From: Sphingobacterium sp. SGR-19
GTDB taxonomy: Bacteria > Bacteroidota > Bacteroidia > Sphingobacteriales > Sphingobacteriaceae
Direction: 5' to 3'
Length of the DNA stretch: 64,000 bases
Assembly (NCBI RefSeq): GCF_011043555.1
Contig: NZ_JAAKGS010000011.1
Location: 1-64,000 of the forward strand
The translations under genes and the position numbers were made by a program. The notes under the pieces were generated by a model. It was given only the letters and a program-made list of their open reading frames with translations. It ran no database searches and was not told where the DNA came from. This document shows positions 26,687-34,969 of the stretch, piece after piece (position 1 is the stretch's first letter; each line of letters begins with the position of its first letter).

Positions 26687-28807
26687 ATGACGCTTGCTAT
26701 TCATCCAATCACGCTTCCAATTGCAGATCCGTTAATCAAATTTTTGATTGAATTGGTCATTATCTTGTTTGTCCCCCTTTTATTGAACAAAATTAAAGTT
26801 CCACACATATTGGGCTTAATTATCGCTGGTGCCTTGATTGGACCTAATGGTTTTCATGTGCTGGAACGAGATAGCAGCGTTATAGTAATAGGGACAACGG
26901 GTTTGCTTTATATTATGTTTCTAGCAGGATTAGAAATCGATATGGGCGATTTCAAGCGGAATAAATGGAAAAGTCTGACATTTGCATTGTACACCTTTAT
27001 ATTTCCCTTTATTTTGGGTTTTATTGGGGGCTACTATGTGCTGCAATTCTCCATTTCGACATCCATTTTATTCGCTAGTTTGTTTTCGTCGCATACTCTT
27101 ATTGCGTATCCGCTGATTAGCGGTATGGGAATTGCGAAAAACTTATCGGTTAATATTACGGTGGGGGGGACGATGATAACCGATGTGCTTTCGCTTTTAG
27201 TGCTCGCTGTCATTGTGGGTATGTCTCAGGGAGAGGTAGGTACGGCCTTCTGGGTAAGACTTGGGGTTTCTACGGCTTTGTTTTCGGTGATCGTGTTAAT
27301 GTTGTTCCCGGTCATTGCCCGATGGTTTTTCAAACGTGTGGAGGACAAGATTTCACAATATATCTTCGTAGTTGTGATGATATATTTGGGGGCGCTTCTC
27401 GCCGAGATTGCGGGAATAGAAGCTATTATAGGAGCATTCTTTGCTGGTTTGGCGCTCAACAGACTCATACCACATACTTCTTCATTGATGAGTCGGGTAG
27501 AATTTGTAGGTAATGCCATATTTATTCCTTTCTTTTTGATCAGCGTGGGTATGCTGATTGATTTTAAGGCTTTTATAAACGATTGGGAAACGCTTGGGGT
27601 AGCGGCAATTATGCTCTTGGCATCGATAGGCGGAAAGTATGTAGCCGCATATTTGACGCAACGGACTTTTAGACTTACTGCCAACGAAGGACGCTTAATC
27701 TTTGGCATGAGTGCAGCGTCCGCTGCGGCAACATTGGCTTCTGTAATGGTCGGTTATACGATTATCATTGGCGAAACTGCGGATGGCGAACCAATCAGAT
27801 TGTTAAATGACCATGTGTTAAATGGAAGTATCTTACTCATTTTAGTGTCTTGTACAATATCGTCATTCGTGTCGATGTCGAGCGGGCAGAAAATAGCGGA
27901 TGTGGACAAGGACAACACGGTTACTGGTAAAGGTGTTGAAAGTGAACGGATTCTACTGCCGATCAATAATGAGCAGATGACAGAAAAAATGGTCAATCTT
28001 GGACTGCTTATTAAAACAGCGTCGAATAAAAAGGGAATATTTGCGCTAAATATTATCAATGAGGATAAAAATGAGTCGTCGGTAAAAAATGCGGAACGTA
28101 TTTTGGATGCAGCGGTAAAAATGGGAGCAGCAGCGGATGTCGTTATTACACCTATAACTCGGCATGATGAACAGGTTGTGTCCGGTGTTAATAATGTAAT
28201 CAAAGAGAAAAATATCACCGATTTAATCATTGGTTTGGAACGTGAAAAGGGGTTTTCTGCGTCATTTATTTATAATCTTTATAATGGTTACCTGACAAAC
28301 GAACATGTCAATTTATTGATATACCGTGCCATTCAGCCAATATCTACGGTAAAAAACTATGTTGTTATTATTCCGCGTGACGCCGAGGAGGAACCAGGCT
28401 TTTTTCACGCGCTGTTAAAAATCTGGAACATTGCACGTAATTCGGGCGCTACGATGACGTTTCATGCTAACAGAAGGATGTTGGGCGTTCTTGAACGTAT
28501 TTTAAAGAAATCAGCAATCGAAGCCGAGTTGCAAGAAATGGAGTCTTGGAACGAAGAGGAGAATGTATTGCTTGGATTGGAGACAGATCAAGGATTAATT
28601 GTGCTCATGGCTGATAGAAATCGATTCTCTTACACCTCTCCAATGCATGCGGTACCGGAGTTCCTAAATAACAATTTGCTTCACAATAATTATATCTTGA
28701 TTTATCCGTATTCGGAAGCACGAGAAAACCCGATCGAAAGAAGAGCCGTCAATAATCTTGATGATTTCGCCGCAATCGGTAAAGTTATCGGGAAAGTTTT
28801 TGGATAG
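26687..28807 (+). CDS. Kef-type cation:proton antiporter (CPA2) with cytosolic USP-like domain
   Basis: The first ~395 residues are a Na+/H+-exchanger fold of about 12 membrane helices (LLNKIKVPHILGLIIAGALIGPNG, LYIMFLAGLEIDMGDF, SSHTLIAYPL, AGIEAIIGAFFAGLALNRLIP, FGMSAASAAATLASVMVGY). Residues about 410-700 are a soluble tail with two universal-stress-protein-like halves (ILLPINNEQMTEKMVNLGLLI..., KNYVVIIPRDAEEE...). It exchanges monovalent cations for protons at the inner membrane. No TrkA-N domain is present, unlike classical KefB/C. Its last 60 bases lie in a 152-base direct repeat, of which an orphan copy is at 15100. Confidence 0.92.
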   Translation: MTLAIHPITLPIADPLIKFLIELVIILFVPLLLNKIKVPHILGLIIAGALIGPNGFHVLERDSSVIVIGTTGLLYIMFLAGLEIDMGDFKRNKWKSLTFALYTFIFPFILGFIGGYYVLQFSISTSILFASLFSSHTLIAYPLISGMGIAKNLSVNITVGGTMITDVLSLLVLAVIVGMSQGEVGTAFWVRLGVSTALFSVIVLMLFPVIARWFFKRVEDKISQYIFVVVMIYLGALLAEIAGIEAIIGAFFAGLALNRLIPHTSSLMSRVEFVGNAIFIPFFLISVGMLIDFKAFINDWETLGVAAIMLLASIGGKYVAAYLTQRTFRLTANEGRLIFGMSAASAAATLASVMVGYTIIIGETADGEPIRLLNDHVLNGSILLILVSCTISSFVSMSSGQKIADVDKDNTVTGKGVESERILLPINNEQMTEKMVNLGLLIKTASNKKGIFALNIINEDKNESSVKNAERILDAAVKMGAAADVVITPITRHDEQVVSGVNNVIKEKNITDLIIGLEREKGFSASFIYNLYNGYLTNEHVNLLIYRAIQPISTVKNYVVIIPRDAEEEPGFFHALLKIWNIARNSGATMTFHANRRMLGVLERILKKSAIEAELQEMESWNEEENVLLGLETDQGLIVLMADRNRFSYTSPMHAVPEFLNNNLLHNNYILIYPYSEARENPIERRAVNNLDDFAAIGKVIGKVFG

Positions 28808-28899
28808 AAAACGCGGTGAGAAATCCTAGTTTTCGTGGATTGTTTGTCTTTTGATTACTAGATAACTTTGAAACAACACAATATTTTAAGGTATGAAAA
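28748..28899 (+). repeat. Direct repeat, right copy: 3' end of the antiporter gene plus promoter
   Basis: This copy is continuous with the intact antiporter gene and is therefore the ancestral context of the coding part. It matches 15100-15251 at 147 of 152 positions by my count. Similarity stops right after the ATGAAAAA of the following short frame. Confidence 0.9.
28839..28869 (+). promoter_or_regulatory. Bacteroidota-type promoter inside the right repeat
   Basis: TTG at 28839-28841 and TAACTTTG at 28862-28869, 20 bases apart, same as in the left repeat. It lies upstream of a 20-codon stub (ATG 28892 to TAG 28952-28954) and may now serve the kinase gene at 28996. Confidence 0.55.
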
Positions 28900-28954
28900 A
28901 ATTCTGCATGATTAGTTTTAAAAAGATATCGACGCTCATGGTACCGGATTGTTA
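28892..28954 (+). pseudogene. 20-codon stub after the right repeat
   Basis: The frame starts MKKFCMISFKK and stops after 20 codons. It begins at the same place in the repeat as the lipoprotein gene at 15244 (MKKLAAS...), so it is probably what remains of a gene start or a chance frame created by the rearrangement. A functional small peptide is not supported. Confidence 0.35.
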
Positions 28955-28995
28955 GTATATGTATTTTATGTATATTTCCATAATAAAAATTAACT

Positions 28996-31035
28996 GTGTT
29001 GCCCGTGCCGAAAACAATAGGACTTCTTATTTTATATCTTTTACTAATAGCTACTCCGGTATATTGCCAGTCAGAAGACCCACTAATGCAGTATAGCGAT
29101 AGTCTGTATCGCGAACTTGAACAGATCGAAAACCTGGAAGAAAAGGCGGTGTCTTTACTTGATCTAAGTTTCTTCTGGTCTGATCACGATACTACCAAGG
29201 CTTTGCTTTACATCGCACAGGCAAAACATCTGTTGAGAGCAAAAATACAAACAGCTTATTATGGTGGGATAATTGCGTTCTATACGGCTTCTGTCTATTT
29301 TGACAAAGACCCCAATCGGGCAAAAGACTTATACATGGAAGCCGAAAGATTGTTCCAGAAAGCGAATACAGGTCAAGAAGGGAAAGTACTTCGTTATCGT
29401 GCCCGTCTTTGGGGAAGTTACGGCGCGCTTTTACAACGTGAAGGCAGGGCAAACGAATATGTTGATATTTTATTGGATAAAGTGATACCGCTAGCCGAGC
29501 AGACAAGGGATGCAACGCTGATCGGGAACAATTATCAGAACGTCGCGATAAACCTGATGAACCAGCAGGAATATGCGAAAGCCGACCGTTATTACTGTAA
29601 GGCCCTATCTTTACTTCGGGAAAAACAGAATGCATCGGAAGAAAGATTAACGCTCTATGTCAATGCAGCACGGAATGCCCTGTTGGCGAAGGATTATCAC
29701 CGATCTGAAAGGATGCTTGATACAGCCGCCCTGATAGCAAATTTGATACCTAACTCGATCTACATCTCCATGTACCATACGGTAGCTGGGAGTTATTATG
29801 CCGCTACTAAAAGTTTCAAGAAAGCCCATGAACATTTTTCTGAAGGACTTGTCTCGGCAAAAAGTTTAAAGAATGATGAACTCATTGCAACCCTTTTGTA
29901 TGATCAGTTCAAAGCGTACCAGCAGAATGGACAATATAGCGAAGCGAAAGGGAAATTATTGGAGGTACTTCCTTATATAGAGAAGACTTCTTCTTTAACA
30001 AACAAACAGATGGTTTATTATCATCTAGCGACCACGGCCGTGGCATTAAATCAATATCAAGAGGCAGTTAAATGGTACGAAGTGCACAAAATTGTTTCCG
30101 ACAGCCTTTTTACAAATCAAAACAGGGCAAAGATATTGGAATTGGAACAAAGGTATCAAACGACCGAAAAAGAAAAAGAGTTATTGGAAATTAAGTCCCA
30201 ACATCAGGAACAATCTTTTGCCCTTCAAAGAAACCGAAGTATCGCCATCCTCTCTGTTTCGCTGTGTATGCTTCTTACTGTATTGGGTTTTACCTGGTAT
30301 AGGACGCAGAAAAATAAGAAAAGATTGTTGGAACAAAAGGAGTTGCTGCTGCGGGAGGAGCTTAAAAATCATCGGCAGGAATCGAAAATAAGCCTTTACA
30401 ATGCAATGCTGCAGGGAGAAGAAAAAGAGCGTAGCCGATTAGCAAGGGATCTGCATGACGGAATGGGAGGCATGCTTGCAGGCGTCAAGATGAAACTGTC
30501 GGCCGTGACGGATAATATGGAAGTACAGGAATTTGATGCTATAACCATCACGGACCTGCAATCCATTATGGGGCAGGTTGACCGATCTGTCAACGAACTA
30601 CGACGGGTATCCCGCAATCTCATGCCGGCTGCACTATTATATAGAGGTTTGGAAGATGCGTTGAAAGACCTGTGCAGAAGCATGACACAACCTACTATAT
30701 TTGTTGATTTTCAATCATCTAAACTAACCGGAAGCTATTCACACCATTTTCTGATTTCGGTGTATCGCATCGTGCAGGAACTGCTGACTAATGCACTGAA
30801 ACACAGCGAAGGCAGTCAAGTATGGGTTCAATGTTCGGAAGAGAACGATATGTTATACCTCTCTGTTGAGGATAATGGCAAAGGGTTTGAACAATGTGCT
30901 GAAAATGTAAATAATATAGGCATGGGGCTGTCAAATATCGGAAACCGGATCGCTCTGCTGAACGGCCATTTTGAAATAGATACGTCCCCAGGAAAAGGCT
31001 CGTCTTTTCATATTCAAATACCTACACATGAGTAA
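28996..31035 (+). CDS. TPR-sensor histidine kinase (HisKA_3, NarL-type partner)
   Basis: A signal peptide (about 1-25, VYCQ) is followed by a periplasmic TPR array (about 40-390; typical pairs such as AKADRYYCKALSLLREKQ and YSEAKGKLLEVLPYIEK), one membrane helix (about 412-432), a coiled linker, a HisKA_3 domain with His487 (LARDLHDGMGG) and a HATPase domain (about 585-677; VEDNGKGFE, GMGLSNIGNRIALLNG). It phosphorylates the regulator at 31028, whose start overlaps its stop by eight bases. Possible starts are GTG 28996, TTG 28999 and GTG 29005; all give the same signal peptide core. The inducing signal is unknown. Confidence 0.92.
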   Translation: MLPVPKTIGLLILYLLLIATPVYCQSEDPLMQYSDSLYRELEQIENLEEKAVSLLDLSFFWSDHDTTKALLYIAQAKHLLRAKIQTAYYGGIIAFYTASVYFDKDPNRAKDLYMEAERLFQKANTGQEGKVLRYRARLWGSYGALLQREGRANEYVDILLDKVIPLAEQTRDATLIGNNYQNVAINLMNQQEYAKADRYYCKALSLLREKQNASEERLTLYVNAARNALLAKDYHRSERMLDTAALIANLIPNSIYISMYHTVAGSYYAATKSFKKAHEHFSEGLVSAKSLKNDELIATLLYDQFKAYQQNGQYSEAKGKLLEVLPYIEKTSSLTNKQMVYYHLATTAVALNQYQEAVKWYEVHKIVSDSLFTNQNRAKILELEQRYQTTEKEKELLEIKSQHQEQSFALQRNRSIAILSVSLCMLLTVLGFTWYRTQKNKKRLLEQKELLLREELKNHRQESKISLYNAMLQGEEKERSRLARDLHDGMGGMLAGVKMKLSAVTDNMEVQEFDAITITDLQSIMGQVDRSVNELRRVSRNLMPAALLYRGLEDALKDLCRSMTQPTIFVDFQSSKLTGSYSHHFLISVYRIVQELLTNALKHSEGSQVWVQCSEENDMLYLSVEDNGKGFEQCAENVNNIGMGLSNIGNRIALLNGHFEIDTSPGKGSSFHIQIPTHE

Positions 31036-31648
31036 CATGATTTCTGTAATAATAATAGATGATCATCCGTTGGTGCTTAGTGGATTCGAATTTATCCTCG
31101 ACAATCAATCGGATATCAAGCTGATACATACTTTTACCCGTGCGGAGGACGCCCTGCTATTTTTGGAAACAAACTCGGTAGATGTTGTTTTAGTGGACAT
31201 TAATATGCCTGGCATGAACGGAATTGAGGCTGCATTGTTGGTTAAAAAGAGTCAGCCGGAAACGCGAGTTATCGCCATAAGCAATATCAGTGAAGGTAGT
31301 ATTGTACAGCGAATGCTTGATGCAGGAGCTTCAGGATATCTGCTCAAGAATGTTTCTGCCAGCGAACTCATACATGCTATCCATGCCGTAAATACAGGCA
31401 ATAAGATTTTAAGTGCCGAGATAGAACCGATCATGAAACAAACGGAGAGCGTTGTTCCCAAGATCACGCAGAGAGAACTCGAGGTGCTTCGCTTGATGGT
31501 AACCGGCAAGACGACACCCCAGATTGCGGAACAGATGTTTATCAGTCCGCTCACGGTGGAAAGTCATCGGAGAAATCTACTCCAAAAATTTAAAGTAAGC
31601 AATTCTGCCTCCTTGATACATAGAGCAACCGAATTGAAATTTATCTGA
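31028..31648 (+). CDS. NarL/LuxR-type response regulator
   Basis: A receiver domain (1-120) with DDH acidic pocket, phospho-acceptor Asp57 (LVDINMPG) and the YLLKN lysine precedes a LuxR-type HTH (about 142-205; ITQRELEVLRLMVTGKTTPQIAEQMFISPLTVESHRRNLLQKF). It is the partner of the kinase at 28996, with overlapping stop/start codons that suggest translational coupling. Length (206) is typical. Targets are not evident; the DUF3826 gene is convergent and separated by a terminator. Confidence 0.96.
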   Translation: MSNMISVIIIDDHPLVLSGFEFILDNQSDIKLIHTFTRAEDALLFLETNSVDVVLVDINMPGMNGIEAALLVKKSQPETRVIAISNISEGSIVQRMLDAGASGYLLKNVSASELIHAIHAVNTGNKILSAEIEPIMKQTESVVPKITQRELEVLRLMVTGKTTPQIAEQMFISPLTVESHRRNLLQKFKVSNSASLIHRATELKFI

Positions 31649-31772
31649 AAGCCCCAAAGAAAAGAGGCAAATCTTATGCAGGAGGAGTTTGTTGAACGCG
31701 CAGGTGTTGTTTGATCTCTTAGTTAAATAAAGCCTGATGCTCGCTAGACATATTCGTGGCCTCATCGTAACC

Positions 31773-31803
31773 CCCCGAAGCGTATCTATTTTCGGGGATT
31801 TTT
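31773..31803 (+). terminator. Rho-independent terminator after the response regulator
   Basis: CCCCGAA (31773-31779) pairs with TTCGGGG (31791-31797), followed by ATTTTT. It overlaps the last base of the convergent DUF3826 gene. Confidence 0.75.
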
Positions 31804-32504
31804 CAATGCGCCCACTCCTTGTCGGGGTTCGCTTGGTCCCACGCCTTACTGAGTTTTCCAAAATCGTATCCCTGTGAGGCGATAAAGTTATTTATGATAC
31901 CACGGTATTTATCCCACCACTGCTTTTGTCCTTCGTCGTCAGTGGCTGTCATGGCGTTTTCTCTACCCTCCACTAGCAAACACAAAATATGTGCACGCTC
32001 GGCCGGCTTCAATGTGGGTACCATTTCGAAGTACATCGCTTCAAAGTTGGGAAACGCATCACGAGTCAAACCATCCTTTACACGATCTACTTGGTAAGGT
32101 ACCAATCCATCTGCTAGCTGTGAAACATATTTCTTTTTTAACGGTAGGAACGCGTCTCTCGCCACTTCGTAGGCATCTACGATCAGCGCGGTTTTTTCTG
32201 CTGATTCTGCTGTGTAGGCTCGATCTAAATGTTGTAGCTTCGTTGCCCTGACCTTTAATATTTTTTCAAGTGTATCCAGATAATTGACCGTAGCTACGAT
32301 TAGTCTGGCGGATTTATCGGTATCACTAAGACGCATCCCACCGATTATTTTAGTGGCCAATTGGTGATGGTGGTTTTCCTTTTCTTGTTTATTTTCTACT
32401 TGGATATCTTCTGCGCTAAAGATATGGGTAAGAAAAAATAAACTAAAGAGGCTCGTTAAAAGGATAGTACGTGTCATACGGTTTGTATTAATTTCGTGAT
32501 TCAT
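31803..32504 (-). CDS. DUF3826-type exported protein
   Basis: The protein has an N-terminal signal sequence (MTRTILLTSLFSLFFLTHIFSAED from the second Met at 32477, which is an alternative start) and a helical body with the features I associate with DUF3826: KIIGGMRLSDTDKSARLIVATVNYLDTLEKIL, then FLPLKKKYVSQLADGL, VKDGLTRDAFPNFEAMYFEMVPTLKPAERAHILCLLVEGRENAM, and the C-terminal KYRGIINNFIASQGYDFGKLSKAW. Members occur with polysaccharide-use genes in Bacteroidota and have no settled function. It is a single gene converging on the NarL-type regulator. Confidence 0.75.
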   Translation of the reverse strand: MNHEINTNRMTRTILLTSLFSLFFLTHIFSAEDIQVENKQEKENHHHQLATKIIGGMRLSDTDKSARLIVATVNYLDTLEKILKVRATKLQHLDRAYTAESAEKTALIVDAYEVARDAFLPLKKKYVSQLADGLVPYQVDRVKDGLTRDAFPNFEAMYFEMVPTLKPAERAHILCLLVEGRENAMTATDDEGQKQWWDKYRGIINNFIASQGYDFGKLSKAWDQANPDKEWAH

Positions 32505-32618
32505 ATGATGTTGAGTTTTTAAATATACTAAAAATGATAAGCAGGGGAAATGCCAAGGCAGTCAAAATAAAAAAATCAGGTTCACAAACACATCTAAAAG
32601 ATATTTGTTCATCATAGT

Positions 32619-33512
32619 ATGATAGTAAATTCTTCTGGTATACCGTTACGCTACATGCTTAACAAAATCAAAAGCGAAGTGGCCACAGTGGCTATTGTGG
32701 GCTTGATCTTCAATGCCTTTACGTATTTTCTTGGTGATCGGCTTCCAGACATGCCTTTGGGTGTTCCGGCATTTTTAGGTACAGCCATATCCGTGTTATT
32801 GTCTTTTAAGATGAGTCAATCTTACGAACGGTGGTGGGAGGCGCGCAAAATATGGGGCGCGATTGTAAACGATTCCCGTTCGCTCGTCATACAACTTCAA
32901 AGTTATATGGACAGCGCATACGAAGACGTAATTAGAGACGTCGCTTATAAACAGATCGCATGGTGTTACGCATTAGGCGATTCGCTGCGGGGTCTGAATC
33001 CATTGGGTAGACAACTGAATCTCACGGCGGCAGAACAGGATACGCTTCGACATCATAAAAATGTGCCCTTAGCCATAACCCAGATGCAGGCAACCCGTAT
33101 AAAGGAAATCGCAGATAAGCAGTCAGTCCCCGAATTTTACAGGGTGCAACTGGATCAGACCTTAGTGCGTCTTGTGGATTCTATGGGCAGGGCAGAACGT
33201 ATAAATACGACCGTATTTCCAGTGACTTATCGTTTTTTTCTGCATGCAGCCATTTATCTTTTTCTGATTACGTTATCGATTGCGATACAAGATGTTCACG
33301 CGATTTTCGAAATCCCGCTGTTGGTACTTATCGCTGCTGTGTTTTTTCTTGCTGAAAAAACCGCGTACAACTTGCAAGATCCGTTCCGTAACCGGCCCAG
33401 TGATACACCCGTAACGGCCATAGCGCGGAATATCGAGATTAACATCAAGCAGCTACTAAAAGAAACAGAAATTCCTGAGCCACTAAAACCGAAGACCTTC
33501 TTTATTCTTTAG
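32619..33512 (+). CDS. Bestrophin-family (UPF0187) ion channel protein
   Basis: The 297-residue protein has the bacterial bestrophin pattern: a first helix pair (VATVAIVGLIFNAFTYFLG, LGVPAFLGTAISVLLSFKMSQSYERWWEARKIWGAIVNDSR, where the YERWWEARKIWG stretch is a family hallmark) and a second pair (FFLHAAIYLFLITLSIAIQ, IFEIPLLVLIAAVFFLAEKTAYNLQDPF). Bacterial homologs form pentameric channels in the inner membrane; the one studied from Klebsiella passes cations. It is divergent from DUF3826 and converges on the MscS gene. No partner gene is apparent. Confidence 0.92.
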   Translation: MIVNSSGIPLRYMLNKIKSEVATVAIVGLIFNAFTYFLGDRLPDMPLGVPAFLGTAISVLLSFKMSQSYERWWEARKIWGAIVNDSRSLVIQLQSYMDSAYEDVIRDVAYKQIAWCYALGDSLRGLNPLGRQLNLTAAEQDTLRHHKNVPLAITQMQATRIKEIADKQSVPEFYRVQLDQTLVRLVDSMGRAERINTTVFPVTYRFFLHAAIYLFLITLSIAIQDVHAIFEIPLLVLIAAVFFLAEKTAYNLQDPFRNRPSDTPVTAIARNIEINIKQLLKETEIPEPLKPKTFFIL

Positions 33513-33532
33513 TTTCGGACGTCATCCACTCT

Positions 33533-33608
33533 CCAATCTTGCAGTAACAACCCTTACGTTAAGGATGTGTCTACGCAATATCAATAGGATACTAAATTAT
33601 TCCAAAGT
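33533..33608. repeat. Intergenic repeat copy B (about 75 bases)
   Basis: Second copy of the segment at 2015-2089. It lies between the stop of the bestrophin gene and the stop of the convergent MscS gene, where no promoter is needed. Ten mismatches in the 52-base core by my count. Confidence 0.6.
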
Positions 33609-33689
33609 CGATACATCCATCTATTGACCTCCCGTCACCGCAAAACTTAGGAATGTGTGGCATTAAGATGGGTAACCGAATGTAACGGA

Positions 33690-34547
33690 TTACTGATTGG
33701 AGCCTTCGTTGCGAATAGAGATATCTCGTTTCGGAACAGCTATTTCGATTCCGGCGTTCTCCAACGCCGCTTTGCAATCGATCAGTAATTGTTCGTTCAT
33801 AGTCCAGAAATCGTCGTTGGAAGTAGTCACCCGCACCGATAAATTCACAGCACTTTCTCCCAGTTCCGTGACTACAACTTGAGGAGCCGGCTCCTTAAAC
33901 GCGTAGGTGTTATTTTCGGCCACGGCCAATAAGACTTCTCTTGCTTGCTTCAAATTGGCATCATAGGGCACGCGGATGTCAAACCATGTTCTCCGGGTGC
34001 CGAGTTGTGTATAATTTGTAATACTGCTATTGGACATAGGGCCATTAGGGACAACCACCAACTGGTTTTGTGGGGTGGTAAGCTTGGTGTTAAAGATGTC
34101 TATTTCCTGGACGGTGCCAGATACGCCCGTATCAGAAGAAATGTAATCGCCAACTTTAAAAGGTTTGAGAAGAAGAATCAATATTCCTCCCGCAAAATTC
34201 GCGAGCGATCCCTGCAAGGCTAAGCCGATGGCCAATCCAGCTGCACCGATCATCGCTACAAAAGCAGAGGTTTGCACGCCGAGCTGTGAAACCACGACAA
34301 TGAATAAAAGAATATGAAGGGCCCAATGGATGAGGTTTAGGAGAAACCGCTGAAGGGATATATCCATGTTTCTGCGTTGAAACGTTTTTTCAGCTATACG
34401 TTTTATAATTTTAATCAGCCAAGAACCGACTAGGTATATCAATACTGCTGAAATAAGTCCTATCAGGATTCGTGGAGCCCAAGCGACGGCGGCGGTGATG
34501 AAATTATCCCAATATTGGTTCACATTATCGAAATCTAGATTATCCAT
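33690..34547 (-). CDS. Small-conductance mechanosensitive channel (MscS family)
   Basis: Membrane helices occur at about 18-42 and 60-110, the third being the pore helix (AFVAMIGAAGLAIGLALQGSLANFAGGILIL, with the Gly/Ala pattern of MscS TM3). The beta-domain follows (LLKPFKVGDYISSDTGVSGTVQEIDIFNTKLTTPQNQLVVVPNG) and the mixed C-terminal domain ends at RDISIRNEG. The length of 285 equals that of E. coli MscS. It opens on membrane tension and releases solutes during hypo-osmotic shock. Single gene. Confidence 0.95.
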   Translation of the reverse strand: MDNLDFDNVNQYWDNFITAAVAWAPRILIGLISAVLIYLVGSWLIKIIKRIAEKTFQRRNMDISLQRFLLNLIHWALHILLFIVVVSQLGVQTSAFVAMIGAAGLAIGLALQGSLANFAGGILILLLKPFKVGDYISSDTGVSGTVQEIDIFNTKLTTPQNQLVVVPNGPMSNSSITNYTQLGTRRTWFDIRVPYDANLKQAREVLLAVAENNTYAFKEPAPQVVVTELGESAVNLSVRVTTSNDDFWTMNEQLLIDCKAALENAGIEIAVPKRDISIRNEGSNQ

Positions 34548-34969
34548 AATAGACGTTTTTTTAAAGTTTATAGTTCTATTTTGTTTGTACCTATTTTTAT
34601 TGCAGTTTTACTAAAATATTCAAAATTTTTAGACTTTATACTAGCAATTTAATGTTCAGTTGCCCTAATATAAAAAGAAAATCGAATTTTTAGGCAAAAT
34701 ATTTCCGATTTTAGTGTAACGGAGCCACCACTATTTCGGGGTGCAGTATCTCGAATGCCGGACTAGGGTTTCTGCAACAAAATTCTTTCATGGCTACGTG
34801 ATTTTCTGTATTAAAATTTGATTTCCTGCATGTTGGTGGCTTCCGCTCTTACTGGGACGGATAGCGGTATCTTATGACTTGATTTCCACATACCCTTCTT
34901 GATTAAGAAGGCTTTTGTCAGTAACTTCGGGTATTCGTGAAAAGAGCATACTGCTCAAATAATAATAAT
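34548..34969. other. Long intergenic region between mscS-like and OYE-like genes
   Basis: About 420 bases serve as the upstream region of both divergent genes. No coding frame was recognised. The first ~150 bases are AT-rich. Near the right end there is a hairpin (CCTTCTT-gatt?-AAGAAGG, 34894-34911) followed by CTTTTG, and a promoter-like pair just after it (see 34899-34929). Confidence 0.5.
34899..34929 (+). promoter_or_regulatory. Possible promoter of the OYE-family reductase, overlapping a palindrome
   Basis: TTG at 34899-34901, 20 bases, TAACTTCG at 34922-34929 (one mismatch to TAnnTTTG). The -33 part lies inside the palindrome CCTTCTT...AAGAAGG (34894-34911), which could be a repressor site. 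Confidence 0.4.

Noticed and set aside
27226-28230. Two long minus-strand frames (160 and 158 codons) opposite the antiporter
   Set aside because: Both mirror the hydrophobic codon pattern of the antiporter gene and have no independent features.
29192-29635. Minus-strand frame of 147 codons opposite the TPR kinase
   Set aside because: No family resemblance, no start context, and fully inside the TPR-coding region.
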